A stretch of DNA of 32,785 bases from an uncultured Lachnospiraceae bacterium (GTDB lineage Bacteria > Bacillota > Clostridia > Lachnospirales > Lachnospiraceae), in contig CAMVPR010000028.1 in NCBI GenBank assembly GCA_947169385.1, forward strand, positions 1 through 32,785, in the 5' to 3' direction. The position numbers and the translations under genes were made by a program. Position 1 is the stretch's first letter; every line of letters starts with the position of its first letter. Below are positions 23,641 through 32,785 of this stretch, piece after piece. The notes under the pieces are model-generated. The model ran no database searches. It was not told where the DNA came from and saw only the letters and a program-made list of their open reading frames with translations.

Positions 23641-26247
23641 ATGAATTTCAACGAAAGAGCGACCAGACAGAAGATTAAAGCATTAAGATCCAAACCTATC
23701 AAGTATCAGCGTAAGATACTTACCTGGCTTGCTTCTCTGTCTTGTGTTGCCATAGTAATAACAGTAGCTTTGGGGCTTTGGTATACCTGGGGGCTCTACA
23801 AAGATATTATATCTAAGGCACCCGATATAGATACGATAAATGTTAAACCTAGCGGTTACTCGTCTGTTATCTGTGACCAGGGCGGTACAACATTACAGAA
23901 ACTTTCAAGCTACGATTCCAACCGCGAAGAAGTGAGTCTTTCTGATGTTCCTATACATTTGCAGAACGCATTCATCTCAATTGAGGATTCAAGATTCTAC
24001 GACCATCAGGGTATTGATGCTCAGGGTATTTTTAGAGCATTGCTTAACGGAATCATTACCAAGGACTTTTCGCAGGGAGCCTCTACCCTTACACAGCAGC
24101 TTCTTAAGAACAATGTCTTTGGCGTTGGTCAGGAATCCAATTTCAAAGATAAGCTTAACAGAAAGCTTCAAGAGCAGTACCTTGCAATTGAATTAGAGAA
24201 GAGACTTAGCAAAGAAGAAATATTAGAAGCCTATCTAAACACAATCAACTTAGGTGAAGGCACCTTAGGTGTACAGTCGGCAAGCAAGTATTATTTCGAT
24301 AAGCCTGTCAACGAACTCACCCTTTCAGAGTGCGCGGTTATCGCTTCTATCACGCAGAATCCTACGAGATACGATCCTATAATCAATCCGCAGGAGAATG
24401 CGTCAAGAAGACAGATAACCCTAAAATACATGCTCAAGAATAATATGATTACTTCAGCGGAGTACGAGGAAGCAATAGATGATGATGTCTACACAAGAAT
24501 TGAAGATATAAAGCGTAAGTCAACCGATAAGTCTTCTTATTCTTATTTTGTAGACGCCCTTGTAACTCAGGTTATTAAAGACTTAGAAGATAAACTTGGC
24601 TACAACGAGACACAAGCCTACAACGCTCTATATAGCGAAGGTTTGACCATATACGCTACCGAGGATCCAACGATTCAATCTATCTGCGACGAAGAGTTTA
24701 GTGAACCCGATAATTACAAAAGCTCAAGTTTTACGGATGTATACGGTCTGTCTTACCAGTTGTCGGTCATCCATCTAGACAAGACAACCACCAACTATTC
24801 TGAGGCAGATGTTGCAACATTTTTAGGATACAGTTCAGCTAATGAACTACTATTCTCTTCCGTAAAAGAATGTAAAAAAGCCGTCAAGAAATTCAAAAAA
24901 CAGACGTTAAACGACAGCGACAAGATAATAGGCGAATCACTTACACCGGTTATTCAGCCACAGATATCATTTTCTATGGTAGACCAAAAGACAGGATATG
25001 TTGTCGCTTTGGTTGGAGGTCGCGGTAAGAAACAAGGCAACCTTACACTTAACAGGGCAACTAACACTACAAGGCAACCGGGATCTACTTTTAAGATATT
25101 GTCTACATTTGTCCCTGCATTAGACAGTGCAGGATTGACCCTTGCTACAGTGTATGACGATGCGCCTTATAACTACGAGAACAGCACCGTTCCGGTCAAC
25201 AACTACTACACAACCGGATTCAGGGGACTTAATACGATAAGAGACGCAATCAGAGATTCGATGAATATCGTAACCGCCAAGTGTATGAATGATGTAACTC
25301 CTCAGGTTGGGTATAACTACTTATTGAATATGGGATTCACCACATTGGTTGATAACGAGACAAGCAAGAGCGGAACTGTATATTCAGATATCCAGCAATC
25401 TCTCTGCCTAGGCGGAATCACCAAAGGAGTTACCAATTTAGAGCTCACTGCAGCCTACGCAACCATTGCAAATGGCGGTTCTTACAACAAGCCTATCCTG
25501 TACACCAAGATACTAGATCACGATGGCAATGTTCTTATTGAGAACAAACCGTCAAGCAGCCAGGTTATGAAAGATACTACCGCATGGCTCATAACCGATG
25601 CTATGAAGGATGTAGTCTCAGAGGGAACTGCCGTATCCGCAAGATTATCTTCATCTATGGCGGTTGCAGGCAAGACCGGTACAACATCAGAGAACTTTGA
25701 TCACTGGTTCGTCGGCTACACTCCTTATTATACAGCTGGAATCTGGGCGGGTAACGACTATAACAAAACCATCTTAACCGGAAGCATAGAGAAGAATATC
25801 TGGGCCAAGATAATGAATAAAGTCAACGAAGCGAAGCTGTTAAGAGACATTGATTTTGACAGACCTGACGGTATCGTCTCCTGCTCAATCTGTAAGAAGA
25901 GCGGCAAGTTAGCGGTCGACGGGGTTTGTAACCACGATCCTAGAGGCTCAATGGTTAGAACAGAGTACTTCGTCAAGGGTACCGAACCTACAGAATCTTG
26001 CGATGTTCACACGAAGGTTACGCTCTGCGTGGACTCAGATCTTCCTGCAAATGAAGGCTGCCCTAAGTCTTCACAGATAACCAAGATATACGTAATCAGA
26101 CCTGACGGAAGCGTCGGTGTTACATCGGACAGTGATTATGAATATCCTAAGAGCTTCAAGAAGAAGACCTGTAATATTCATGTTCCGGATATATCATCAG
26201 ACGATGCGTCAAGCACTCCGTTAGGAGTTCAGAATATAACAGATTAG
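23641..26247 (+). CDS. Class A penicillin-binding protein (PBP1A-type)
   Basis: An 868-residue bifunctional peptidoglycan synthase. A membrane anchor (about residues 25-50) is followed by a GT51 glycosyltransferase domain with catalytic Glu115 (EDSRFYDHQG) and QGASTLTQQLLKN. The transpeptidase domain has Ser482-x-x-Lys485 (PGSTFK), Ser540-Met-Asn542 and Lys678-Thr-Gly-Thr. The tail carries paired cysteines (CSIC, CNHD, CDVH, CPKS, CNIH) typical of clostridial class A PBPs. The ATG at 23641 follows GGAGG by five nt; an ATG eight codons earlier has no site. Single-gene unit, ended by a terminator. Confidence 0.96.
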   Translation: MNFNERATRQKIKALRSKPIKYQRKILTWLASLSCVAIVITVALGLWYTWGLYKDIISKAPDIDTINVKPSGYSSVICDQGGTTLQKLSSYDSNREEVSLSDVPIHLQNAFISIEDSRFYDHQGIDAQGIFRALLNGIITKDFSQGASTLTQQLLKNNVFGVGQESNFKDKLNRKLQEQYLAIELEKRLSKEEILEAYLNTINLGEGTLGVQSASKYYFDKPVNELTLSECAVIASITQNPTRYDPIINPQENASRRQITLKYMLKNNMITSAEYEEAIDDDVYTRIEDIKRKSTDKSSYSYFVDALVTQVIKDLEDKLGYNETQAYNALYSEGLTIYATEDPTIQSICDEEFSEPDNYKSSSFTDVYGLSYQLSVIHLDKTTTNYSEADVATFLGYSSANELLFSSVKECKKAVKKFKKQTLNDSDKIIGESLTPVIQPQISFSMVDQKTGYVVALVGGRGKKQGNLTLNRATNTTRQPGSTFKILSTFVPALDSAGLTLATVYDDAPYNYENSTVPVNNYYTTGFRGLNTIRDAIRDSMNIVTAKCMNDVTPQVGYNYLLNMGFTTLVDNETSKSGTVYSDIQQSLCLGGITKGVTNLELTAAYATIANGGSYNKPILYTKILDHDGNVLIENKPSSSQVMKDTTAWLITDAMKDVVSEGTAVSARLSSSMAVAGKTGTTSENFDHWFVGYTPYYTAGIWAGNDYNKTILTGSIEKNIWAKIMNKVNEAKLLRDIDFDRPDGIVSCSICKKSGKLAVDGVCNHDPRGSMVRTEYFVKGTEPTESCDVHTKVTLCVDSDLPANEGCPKSSQITKIYVIRPDGSVGVTSDSDYEYPKSFKKKTCNIHVPDISSDDASSTPLGVQNITD

Positions 26248-26250
26248 AAT

Positions 26251-26277
26251 AACCCCCGCACAATATGTGCGGGGGTT
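26251..26277. terminator. Bidirectional terminator between the PBP gene and the TPR gene
   Basis: An 11-bp perfect stem (aacccccgcac at 26251-26261 with gtgcgggggtt at 26267-26277), 5-nt loop. T-rich on the plus side; weaker on the minus side, where it ends the valS-to-TPR run. Confidence 0.85.
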
Positions 26278-26285
26278 TATAATAC

Positions 26286-27689
26286 TTAATTCAATTCTTT
26301 TAGATGTTCCTCTGCCTGTGCTACACGCCTTGAATCAGGGAAATCACTTATAACTTGATCTAAGCATTTCTTAGCCTCTTCTTTATTGCCGGCAAATTGA
26401 TATGATCTGCCGAGATAATAAAGAGCATCTACATTGGCATCATCATACTTAAATGCCTTGGTAAGAAGGTCAACCGCTTCCTTATATGCACCGGAAGACA
26501 TCTTAGAATAACCTTGATTATAGAAATCCTCAGAAACCTTAGGAAGTATAATCTCTGAAAGCTGATTATATAACTTCTTGGCATCCTTAGAGTCAACTGC
26601 ACTTATATCAACCTTAAGAAGATATTCAGCACTCTTCTCGTCATCATCCTCTAAGTGAGCTGTTGCGGCATTGACAATGTTATCGAATACATTGCCCTTA
26701 GACGACTCTCCTGTTGCCTTGGCTAACTCTTTAGTAAGTGAATCGATATCCTCCTGAAGTCCCTTCTCGCTCTCTTGAAGCTTGGTAACTTCCTTGTTCT
26801 TGGCAGATATCTCCTCGTTAAACTCTTGCTTTAAAGTATCGTAGCTGTCTGCTAACTCGTCTGTCTTCTGAGGAATAAACAAGAAGTACATCACGGCTAT
26901 TCCAACCAAAAGACCTATCAGTATTCCGATAAATGTGTACTTATTTGTAGAATTCTCAACATATTGATCGATAGTAATCTGATTACTGTTAGGAGAAGAT
27001 ACATCTCTTCTCTTAACCTCTCTGTCTTCGTAATTCTTAACTCTCTTCTTGTCCTTGTCCTCGAACCTTTTAAGACCTGCATTACCGCTTAACTCACTGT
27101 AATACTTAAGAGCCAATGTATTATTGACATCAATCCTTAATACCCTTCTAAGCTCCTTCTTGGCCTTCTCATAGCTGTCTGTCTTGATATAAAGAAGTGC
27201 CAAAAGAAGATGTCCGTTAACATAGTTAGGCGAAAGACCTATTACTTTCTTTAGCTGAATAGAAGCAAGATCGTAATCACCAGTCCTTAGATAGTTAAGC
27301 GTCTGGTTATATTTTCTGATTGTATTATTAACTTCATCTAATCTTGATGGATTGTTCTGAATAGACTTAATATACTCAGAAGCATCGTTGTCCTCCGGCA
27401 TGAAATTGGTGCTCACAACCCACTCAGAAAGCGCTGTTGCAACCTCTCCCATCTCATGATAACAAAGTCCAAGAAGGTTTCTTGCCTCAATGTTAAGCTT
27501 ATTAAAATGAAGAGCTCTCTTAAGATCTAAGATTGCTCCCGATAAATCTCTGACATTTGCCTTGTCTAAACCACGATTATAATAGAGATTAGACATGCGA
27601 ATGCATTTCTTAACATATGCGTCATTTAACCCGCAATGACTACACGTGCCACCTATAAGTAACGGTGAACCACATCTGATACAATTCAT
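26286..27689 (-). CDS. Zinc-ribbon, TPR-repeat membrane protein
   Basis: A 467-residue protein. An N-terminal zinc ribbon (Cys3-x2-Cys6 and Cys16-x2-Cys19) is followed by TPR repeats (about 35-200), a basic linker, one membrane helix (about 251-272), a coiled coil (about 275-325) and two or three more TPR repeats to the end. The ribbon and first TPR block should be cytoplasmic and the coiled coil plus second TPR block outside. It looks like a scaffold joining partners on both faces of the membrane; no enzyme motif. GAGG precedes the ATG. Last gene of the co-directional run, 16 nt after the 48-residue small ORF. Confidence 0.88.
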   Translation of the reverse strand: MNCIRCGSPLLIGGTCSHCGLNDAYVKKCIRMSNLYYNRGLDKANVRDLSGAILDLKRALHFNKLNIEARNLLGLCYHEMGEVATALSEWVVSTNFMPEDNDASEYIKSIQNNPSRLDEVNNTIRKYNQTLNYLRTGDYDLASIQLKKVIGLSPNYVNGHLLLALLYIKTDSYEKAKKELRRVLRIDVNNTLALKYYSELSGNAGLKRFEDKDKKRVKNYEDREVKRRDVSSPNSNQITIDQYVENSTNKYTFIGILIGLLVGIAVMYFLFIPQKTDELADSYDTLKQEFNEEISAKNKEVTKLQESEKGLQEDIDSLTKELAKATGESSKGNVFDNIVNAATAHLEDDDEKSAEYLLKVDISAVDSKDAKKLYNQLSEIILPKVSEDFYNQGYSKMSSGAYKEAVDLLTKAFKYDDANVDALYYLGRSYQFAGNKEEAKKCLDQVISDFPDSRRVAQAEEHLKELN

Positions 27690-27705
27690 GTTATTACCTC
27701 ACAGT

Positions 27706-27852
27706 TTATCTGTTATTATCGTCATCCTGAAGCTTAGCCTGAGTGAGTAAGTCCAATACGTCCTTCATCTCAGTATCGTAAATAGCCTCCTCAACATCGC
27801 CAATCTCAAGGCTTGGCTTAAACTTCTTGATCTCTTCATCAAAATCTATCAT
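27706..27852 (-). CDS. Small acidic protein of 48 residues
   Basis: An open frame starting MIDFDEEIKKFKPSL and ending QDDDNNR, preceded by AGGTGT six to nine nt before the ATG. It is strongly acidic, with a probable amphipathic helix (VEEAIYDTEMKDVLDLLTQA). It fills the space between folC and the TPR gene with 15- and 16-nt gaps, so it is almost certainly cotranscribed. No recognisable domain. Translation is likely, given the spacing and coding-like composition. Confidence 0.75.
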   Translation of the reverse strand: MIDFDEEIKKFKPSLEIGDVEEAIYDTEMKDVLDLLTQAKLQDDDNNR

Positions 27853-27867
27853 TGTGACACCTGCTTT

Positions 27868-29160
27868 CTATAATTTCTTAATTACATCGCCCACCAAATA
27901 AAGTGAACCGACTGCAAATATGTAATCGTCTTCATCTCTAAATGACTTAGCGTACTCAATCGCCTTGTCAATCGTCGTTTCGACAACAACCGAATCTGGC
28001 TTTTTAGCGCATTCATTTTCAACAAGCTCATCAACTAGCTTAACTATACTTGTCGCTTCTGTCTTTCTGCCATTGGAAAGCTCTGTGATAATAAGAATCT
28101 TCAGTGAAGGTATCTTAAGTATCTCCTTAAGCATCGACCTGTCATCCTTGTCACTCGCAACCGCATAGATAAGAATCTTACTCTTGTCTAAAAAGCATGA
28201 CTTAATAGTTGTTACAAATGACTGTATAGCCTGTGGATTGTGAGCTCCGTCAACATAAAAGCCCTTCTCAACCTCTTCCATTCTGCCCTGCCACTTAACC
28301 TCTGAAAGTGGCTTCTTAAGCTCCTCATAAGACATATTCCAAAGCTTCTTAGCGGCAAGAATCGATGTGACGGCATTGTCAACCTGATACGCTCCAATCA
28401 TAGCCAAATGAAACTGACACGCTTCATCAGTATCAGGCTTAACAGTAAAATCAAGCCCTTCCTCAGTTATCTTATCAAGCTTATATTGCAAATGATTGGC
28501 GTAATGCGCCTCTGCACCCATAACATAAACATAATCTTCTATAATATCAAGTATGTTCTTGCTCTGCTTGCTGATAATGGCTATCTCTCCGTGATTAACA
28601 GCCCCGACCTTCTCATATGCTATCTTCTCAATTGTATCTCCCAAAATAGACATGTGATCAAGTCCGATCGCTGTTATGATGGTCATCAAAGAGCCGAGTT
28701 CATTGGTCGAATCACTTCTTCCTCCCATTCCGGCCTCGATAATCGCGTAATCAACGTTCTTATCTCTAAAATACAAGACCGCCATCAACAACATTATCTC
28801 AAAAAATGTAAGAGGATCGTATCCGTCCTCTTTAATCCTGTTCTCGGCAGCCAAAACGCACTCTAAATACACGATGAAATCCTCCTCGGAAATCATCTCA
28901 TTGTCTACCTGAAACCTCTCTCTTATGGTCAAAAGATGTGGTGAAGTAAACAATCCCATCTTGTAACCTTTATACATACCTATTCCATTAATAAAAGCCG
29001 ACACAGAGCCCTTGCCGTTGGTTCCTACAACATGAATAACCTTTAAATCGGCTTCCGGACTGCCTAATATTTTAAGCATGTGTACCACTGAATCATGCTT
29101 GGATTTCTTCTTATAGCGCGGAATATGAAGAACATACTCTAACGCCTCATTGTAATTCAT
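27868..29160 (-). CDS. folC: Folylpolyglutamate synthase / dihydrofolate synthase
   Basis: A 430-residue Mur-ligase-fold enzyme adding glutamate to dihydropteroate and folates with ATP. The P-loop is GTNGKGS (46-52), followed by the family block FTSPHLLTIRERFQV, the metal site region EAGMGGRSDSTN and the C-terminal VDGAHNPQAI. Length is normal. GGAGG inside the last codons of the upstream gene provides its ribosome binding site, and the gap is only eight nt, so it is translated as part of the operon. Confidence 0.97.
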   Translation of the reverse strand: MNYNEALEYVLHIPRYKKKSKHDSVVHMLKILGSPEADLKVIHVVGTNGKGSVSAFINGIGMYKGYKMGLFTSPHLLTIRERFQVDNEMISEEDFIVYLECVLAAENRIKEDGYDPLTFFEIMLLMAVLYFRDKNVDYAIIEAGMGGRSDSTNELGSLMTIITAIGLDHMSILGDTIEKIAYEKVGAVNHGEIAIISKQSKNILDIIEDYVYVMGAEAHYANHLQYKLDKITEEGLDFTVKPDTDEACQFHLAMIGAYQVDNAVTSILAAKKLWNMSYEELKKPLSEVKWQGRMEEVEKGFYVDGAHNPQAIQSFVTTIKSCFLDKSKILIYAVASDKDDRSMLKEILKIPSLKILIITELSNGRKTEATSIVKLVDELVENECAKKPDSVVVETTIDKAIEYAKSFRDEDDYIFAVGSLYLVGDVIKKL

Positions 29161-29168
29161 TGTTAAAT

Positions 29169-30689
29169 TCAGCCTCCTGCAAATGACATAATAACCTTGT
29201 CACCATGAAGTGAGAATACAACGTCCTTTATATCCTCGGTAACATGACTGGTTATACCATTTATTGTAACTGAGCATCCCCTATATGCAACATTGGTTGC
29301 AATAACCTTAGCTTGACTACCTGCCTCAATCTGCTCGTTAAGACTATCAAGTTCCTTATTGACCTCATCGAGCTCAGTATTCTTGGTAATCTTAAGTCTC
29401 ATAACACCGAGTTTCTTCTCCTCTAATCCCGGTATTCCCTGAAGATCGTTAAGCTTCTTCTGAGCTTCTGCAATCTTCTCAAGGTCCATCTCAAGCTCAT
29501 TCTTCTTCTTAGTTAGGAGCTTGTATGTCCTCTTCATCTTAGGTTCAAGTCCAGCCTTGATATATGTATGAATATTAGCATCATTGCCTATATTAACTGC
29601 CTTAATACCCTTAAGGGCTCTGACACGCCCTGCTAAAAGCACTCCTTTAGAGCCTTGTAACTCAATCTGATCATTGCTGTCAACATAACAGTTGATAATA
29701 GAATTGGCATGCAGATAACCGCCACACTCTATATTGGCCTGTTCAAAGAATCTTCCTTCAACATTGCCACCCGCAACCAATATACCCTTGCCGGCACCAA
29801 CCATGCCGCCTTTTAGCATGACATCCTTACCGGCCTTAATAGTAGCTGCTTCAACAATACCGTTGACTACTACAGAGCCATCTGCTTCTACTTTATAACC
29901 TGATCTTATAGAACCGGTAATCTCGACATTACCCGGGAACTTAACATCTCCGGTTGATGCATCAACATCTCCCGATACAGTATAAACGTTGGTGATTGAA
30001 ATAAAACCATTAGTCGGATCGAACTCAATCTTACCATCAATATCTGAATAGTAAGACACTTCGTCATCACCTCTGTAGATATGCTTACTCCTGATTGCAG
30101 GAAGCGGCTTACCAACAACCGGCTCAATTCTTACACCGTCAACTCTTCTTCCTGACTTGCCGACAGTCTCCTTAACATACTCTGCGATAAGCTGATCTTT
30201 CTTAACACTCTCGTATGCGCTCAACTGATGGTAGTCAACAGAGCCATCTTCTAATAACTTCGGCTTAGCTTTAGGATTAGTATTAAAATGATAGATATAC
30301 TTACCATTCTCTCCATCAACAGGTAATTGCCCAAAAGCGACGGCTACAGGCTTATTGTAATTCTTCTCAAGTAGGACTCTCTCTATGATAGCTTCAGACA
30401 CACCAAAATAAACTCCATTCTCATGAAGCAGGTTAATGATATCATCTTTAGTATAAGTCTCACCCTCCTTAGGAGGAACCAAAGTAATAGAAGCACTCAT
30501 AAGATCAAATGAAATTGTTACCGTATTCTCGGTAATCTCATCTTCAATTACATTATCATTAACGCCGTTAATCTGACCATTTGCATCCATACTATCCTGC
30601 ATATAGTCAATGTCGCTAAGGATCTTATCTACAATATTAGCGCCTTCTAAATCCTGGGTGATTTCATCAGTTTTATTTATATCAGCCAT
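29169..30689 (-). CDS. FapA/DUF342 family protein
   Basis: The protein has 506 residues from the ATG at 30689, which follows GGAGG by five nt; an ATG at 30704 lies upstream of that site and is rejected. It belongs to the FapA (DUF342) family: an N-terminal domain (about 50-150), a right-handed beta-helix rich in V-x-G and I-x-A repeats (GNVEITGSIRSGYKVEADGS, NGIVEAATIKAGKDVMLKGG), and a C-terminal coiled coil (KKKNELEMDLEKIAEAQKKL). Family members form polymers or scaffolds; some bind membranes or affect cell shape and signalling. Here it sits between greA and folC in the same run. Confidence 0.9.
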   Translation of the reverse strand: MADINKTDEITQDLEGANIVDKILSDIDYMQDSMDANGQINGVNDNVIEDEITENTVTISFDLMSASITLVPPKEGETYTKDDIINLLHENGVYFGVSEAIIERVLLEKNYNKPVAVAFGQLPVDGENGKYIYHFNTNPKAKPKLLEDGSVDYHQLSAYESVKKDQLIAEYVKETVGKSGRRVDGVRIEPVVGKPLPAIRSKHIYRGDDEVSYYSDIDGKIEFDPTNGFISITNVYTVSGDVDASTGDVKFPGNVEITGSIRSGYKVEADGSVVVNGIVEAATIKAGKDVMLKGGMVGAGKGILVAGGNVEGRFFEQANIECGGYLHANSIINCYVDSNDQIELQGSKGVLLAGRVRALKGIKAVNIGNDANIHTYIKAGLEPKMKRTYKLLTKKKNELEMDLEKIAEAQKKLNDLQGIPGLEEKKLGVMRLKITKNTELDEVNKELDSLNEQIEAGSQAKVIATNVAYRGCSVTINGITSHVTEDIKDVVFSLHGDKVIMSFAGG

Positions 30690-30716
30690 ATAACCTCCGC
30701 ACATTAAAAGCTTTTA

Positions 30717-31220
30717 CTAAAACCTCATCAACTCGTCAGATTCTTCTTCGCCTACCTGTTCAATACTACGAATTATCGCTTCGTAACTGTAATTATCATT
30801 AACTCTTATCGATACCTTATCCCCAACCTTGTGCTTCATCAGAGCCTTACCTATAGGTGACACATTACTCACTCTGCCGCTTGTAACATCCCCCCTTACA
30901 GTTGTTACAATCTTGTAAGTCTCCTCTTCGCCATCCTCAGGAATATATATGGTAACCTTAGAATTAATACCTACTTCGTCGTCCGCCGTATCATCATCTA
31001 TAATCTTAGCGGTCTTAATCATTCTCTCTAAGTATCTGATTCTGCTCTCGTTGCGATTCTTCTCACGCTTGGCAGCTTTGTACTCAAAATTCTCAGAGAG
31101 GTCTCCCTGAGCTTTGGCCTCCTTAACCTGATCAAGAAGTTCATGCCTAAGCTCAGCCTTACGATATTCAAGCTCTTCGCTCATCTTGTCGATGTCGCTT
31201 TGAGTCAATAAATCATTCAT
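30717..31220 (-). CDS. greA: Transcription elongation factor GreA/GreB family
   Basis: A 167-residue protein. The N-terminal antiparallel coiled coil has AKAQGDLSENFEYKAAKREK, with the acidic tip Asp and Glu needed to trigger RNA polymerase cleavage of backtracked RNA. The C-terminal FKBP-like domain (PIGKALMKHKVGDKVSI) completes the family layout. The tail is slightly extended and acidic. GAGG is seven nt before the ATG. It starts 10 nt after valS, likely cotranscribed. Confidence 0.95.
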   Translation of the reverse strand: MNDLLTQSDIDKMSEELEYRKAELRHELLDQVKEAKAQGDLSENFEYKAAKREKNRNESRIRYLERMIKTAKIIDDDTADDEVGINSKVTIYIPEDGEEETYKIVTTVRGDVTSGRVSNVSPIGKALMKHKVGDKVSIRVNDNYSYEAIIRSIEQVGEEESDELMRF

Positions 31221-31230
31221 CTAAAAACCT

Positions 31231-32785
31231 CTATTTAAGACTTGCTAAACGCTCGTCAACAGTAGCCAACATCTCTTTATATTTAGCAAGTTTATCCTTC
31301 TCTTCGTTAACCTTAGCTTCAGGAGCCTTGCTTAAGAACTTCTCGTTGTTAAGCATACCTTCGCATCGCTTAATCTCACCGTTAAGTCTCTTCTGCTCCT
31401 TCTCTAGTCTCTCAATCTCCTTAGCAACATCAACCAAATCAGCAAATGGCATATAGATAACAGCCTGATGTATAACTGTTGAAACCGCGTCATCATCTAT
31501 GCCTGTCTTGTCGCTCTGAATAACAACTTCAGACGCATAAGCAAGCTGTGCAAAGAAGATTTGACCTTTGTCAAATGTTGCTCTGACATCATCAGACTCT
31601 GATACAACAAATACTTTAGCCTTTCTTGAAGGTGCAACATTCATCTCAGCTCTAAGGTTACGGATATTTCTAACCGCTTCCTTCATAAGCTCAACATCTG
31701 CTTCTTCTTTAGCGAAGTTATATTCATCCTTGTACTGTGGCCATTCAGAAATCATGATTGACTCTTCCTCATCCTGAAGATTACAGAATATCTCCTCAGT
31801 GATGAAAGGCATATATGGATGAAGAAGCTTAAGTGAATCAATAAGCACCTTATTAAGTGTCCAAAGTGCAGCAGCCTTGGTATCATCATTCTCAGCCCAA
31901 AGTCTAGGCTTAACCATCTCAATGTACCAATCGCAGAACTCTTCCCATAAGAAATCGTTAAGCTTGGTAACTGCAATACCTAACTCATATTTCTCCATAT
32001 TGTCGGTGACATCCTTAACTAAGGTATTAAGCTTAGAAAGAATCCACTTATCTTCATCTTTAAGGTCATTAAGTGTAACATTCTTAAAGTCACACTTATC
32101 CATATTCATCATTATGAAACGACTTGCATTCCATACCTTGTTAGCGAAATTACGGCTGGCCTCAACTCTCTGCCAGTAAAAACGCATGTCATTACCAGGT
32201 GCATTACCTGTAACAAGAGTAAATCTAAGTGCGTCTGCACCGTACTTATCAATAACCTCAAGTGGATCGATACCGTTACCGAGCGACTTACTCATCTTTC
32301 TACCCTGATCATCCCTGATAAGACCATGGAACAATACAGTGTGGAAAGGAATCTTGCCTGTATGCTCTAATCCTGAGAAGATCATTCTTATTACCCAGAA
32401 GAAAATGATATCGTATCCGGTAACAAGTACATCTGTAGGATAGAAATACTCATACTCAGGAGTATCTTGAGGCCATCCTAAAGTTGAGAAAGGCCATAAA
32501 GCTGAAGAGAACCATGTATCTAATGTATCCTCATCCTGCTTAAAATGAGTGCCTCCACACTTAGGACATACTGTAGGCATCTCCTTGCTTACAACAGTCT
32601 CGTTACAATCCTGACAATAATATGCAGGAATTCTATGTCCCCACCATAACTGTCTTGAAATACACCAATCCCTGATGTTCTCAAGCCAATTATAGTAATT
32701 CTTATTCATACGCTCAGGAATAAGCTTAATCTCTCCGTCCTTAACAGCCTTGATTGCAGGCTTAGCAAGCTCTTCCATAGCAACA
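31231..32785 (-). CDS. valS: Valine--tRNA ligase, C-terminal part (cut by window edge)
   Basis: The frame runs off the right edge, so about 517 residues of the C-terminal half are seen; the HIGH motif lies outside. Visible are the WWGHRIPAYYC block, a zinc-binding insertion with two CxxC pairs, the KMSKSLGNGIDPLEVID motif, the anticodon-binding helix bundle and the C-terminal coiled-coil arm (ERLEKEQKRLNGEIKRCEGML) that contacts tRNA. The block order and C-terminal arm identify ValS rather than IleS or LeuS. First visible gene of the downstream run. Any T-box leader would be outside the window. Confidence 0.97.
   Translation of the reverse strand, partial: VAMEELAKPAIKAVKDGEIKLIPERMNKNYYNWLENIRDWCISRQLWWGHRIPAYYCQDCNETVVSKEMPTVCPKCGGTHFKQDEDTLDTWFSSALWPFSTLGWPQDTPEYEYFYPTDVLVTGYDIIFFWVIRMIFSGLEHTGKIPFHTVLFHGLIRDDQGRKMSKSLGNGIDPLEVIDKYGADALRFTLVTGNAPGNDMRFYWQRVEASRNFANKVWNASRFIMMNMDKCDFKNVTLNDLKDEDKWILSKLNTLVKDVTDNMEKYELGIAVTKLNDFLWEEFCDWYIEMVKPRLWAENDDTKAAALWTLNKVLIDSLKLLHPYMPFITEEIFCNLQDEEESIMISEWPQYKDEYNFAKEEADVELMKEAVRNIRNLRAEMNVAPSRKAKVFVVSESDDVRATFDKGQIFFAQLAYASEVVIQSDKTGIDDDAVSTVIHQAVIYMPFADLVDVAKEIERLEKEQKRLNGEIKRCEGMLNNEKFLSKAPEAKVNEEKDKLAKYKEMLATVDERLASLK

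Noticed and set aside
28408-28866. 152-codon open frame on the plus strand
   Set aside because: Lies fully inside folC on the other strand, without a ribosome binding site or recognisable protein; a shadow frame.
31231-32785. IleS or LeuS instead of ValS
   Set aside because: The zinc insertion after WWGHRIPAYYC, the KMSKSLGNGIDPLEVID block and the C-terminal coiled-coil arm are the ValS arrangement.

Overview
This is an AT-rich window of chromosome from a Clostridia-type Firmicute, most likely a Lachnospiraceae member. The evidence is strong AGGAGG-type ribosome binding sites, classical sigma-A promoters, a four-subunit ferredoxin-dependent 2-oxoacid oxidoreductase, an L-box (lysine) riboswitch over dapAB, a class A PBP with a Cys-rich tail, and heavy use of CTT leucine codons alongside a tRNA-Leu with anticodon AAG. 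The family assignment is inference from gene content; no rRNA is present.

Layout. 1-1120: a REP-like hairpin and a membrane-anchored protein (- strand). 1121-1725: no protein gene. It holds a tRNA-Leu (-) with a very good promoter and a perfect terminator, followed in the tRNA's transcription direction by hairpin-rich repeats. Each of two units carries pieces of the tRNA T arm and acceptor strand interrupted by an exactly 40-nt, two-hairpin insert. 1726-5337: a 1203-residue protein (+) with a papain-type catalytic domain at its N terminus and about 900 unrecognised residues. 5379-6035: a von Willebrand A protein (-).

6145-11642 (-): a tightly packed cluster. It starts with a 1202-residue protein with an ECF-S-like membrane domain, an extracytoplasmic beta-propeller, a Y_Y_Y domain and a C-terminal HD-GYP domain. 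A membrane-anchored BMP-family ligand-binding protein follows after 4 nt, then a small protein that seems to lack a standard start codon. This is the best candidate here for an undescribed signalling unit: extracellular solute sensing linked to cyclic-di-GMP breakdown.

11790-14115 (-): a polar amino acid ABC importer (ATPase, permease, lipoprotein). It is divergent from 14277-17681 (+), the gamma-delta-alpha-beta 2-oxoacid:ferredoxin oxidoreductase operon ending in an XRE-type regulator. Both sigma-A promoters are readable between them. 17732-19710 (-): dapA-dapB under a lysine riboswitch. 19756-20814 (-): a CobO/BtuR-like adenosyltransferase and a small membrane protein. 20980-22815 (+): typA/bipA. 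22848-23489 (-): a YigZ-family protein. 23641-26247 (+): a class A penicillin-binding protein.

26286-32785 (-): a long co-directional run, valS (cut by the window edge), greA, a FapA/DUF342 gene, folC, an unlisted 48-residue small ORF and a zinc-ribbon/TPR membrane protein. Gaps are 8-27 nt, so it is probably one operon ending at the terminator shared with the PBP gene. Several starts were moved to the methionine that follows a real ribosome binding site.
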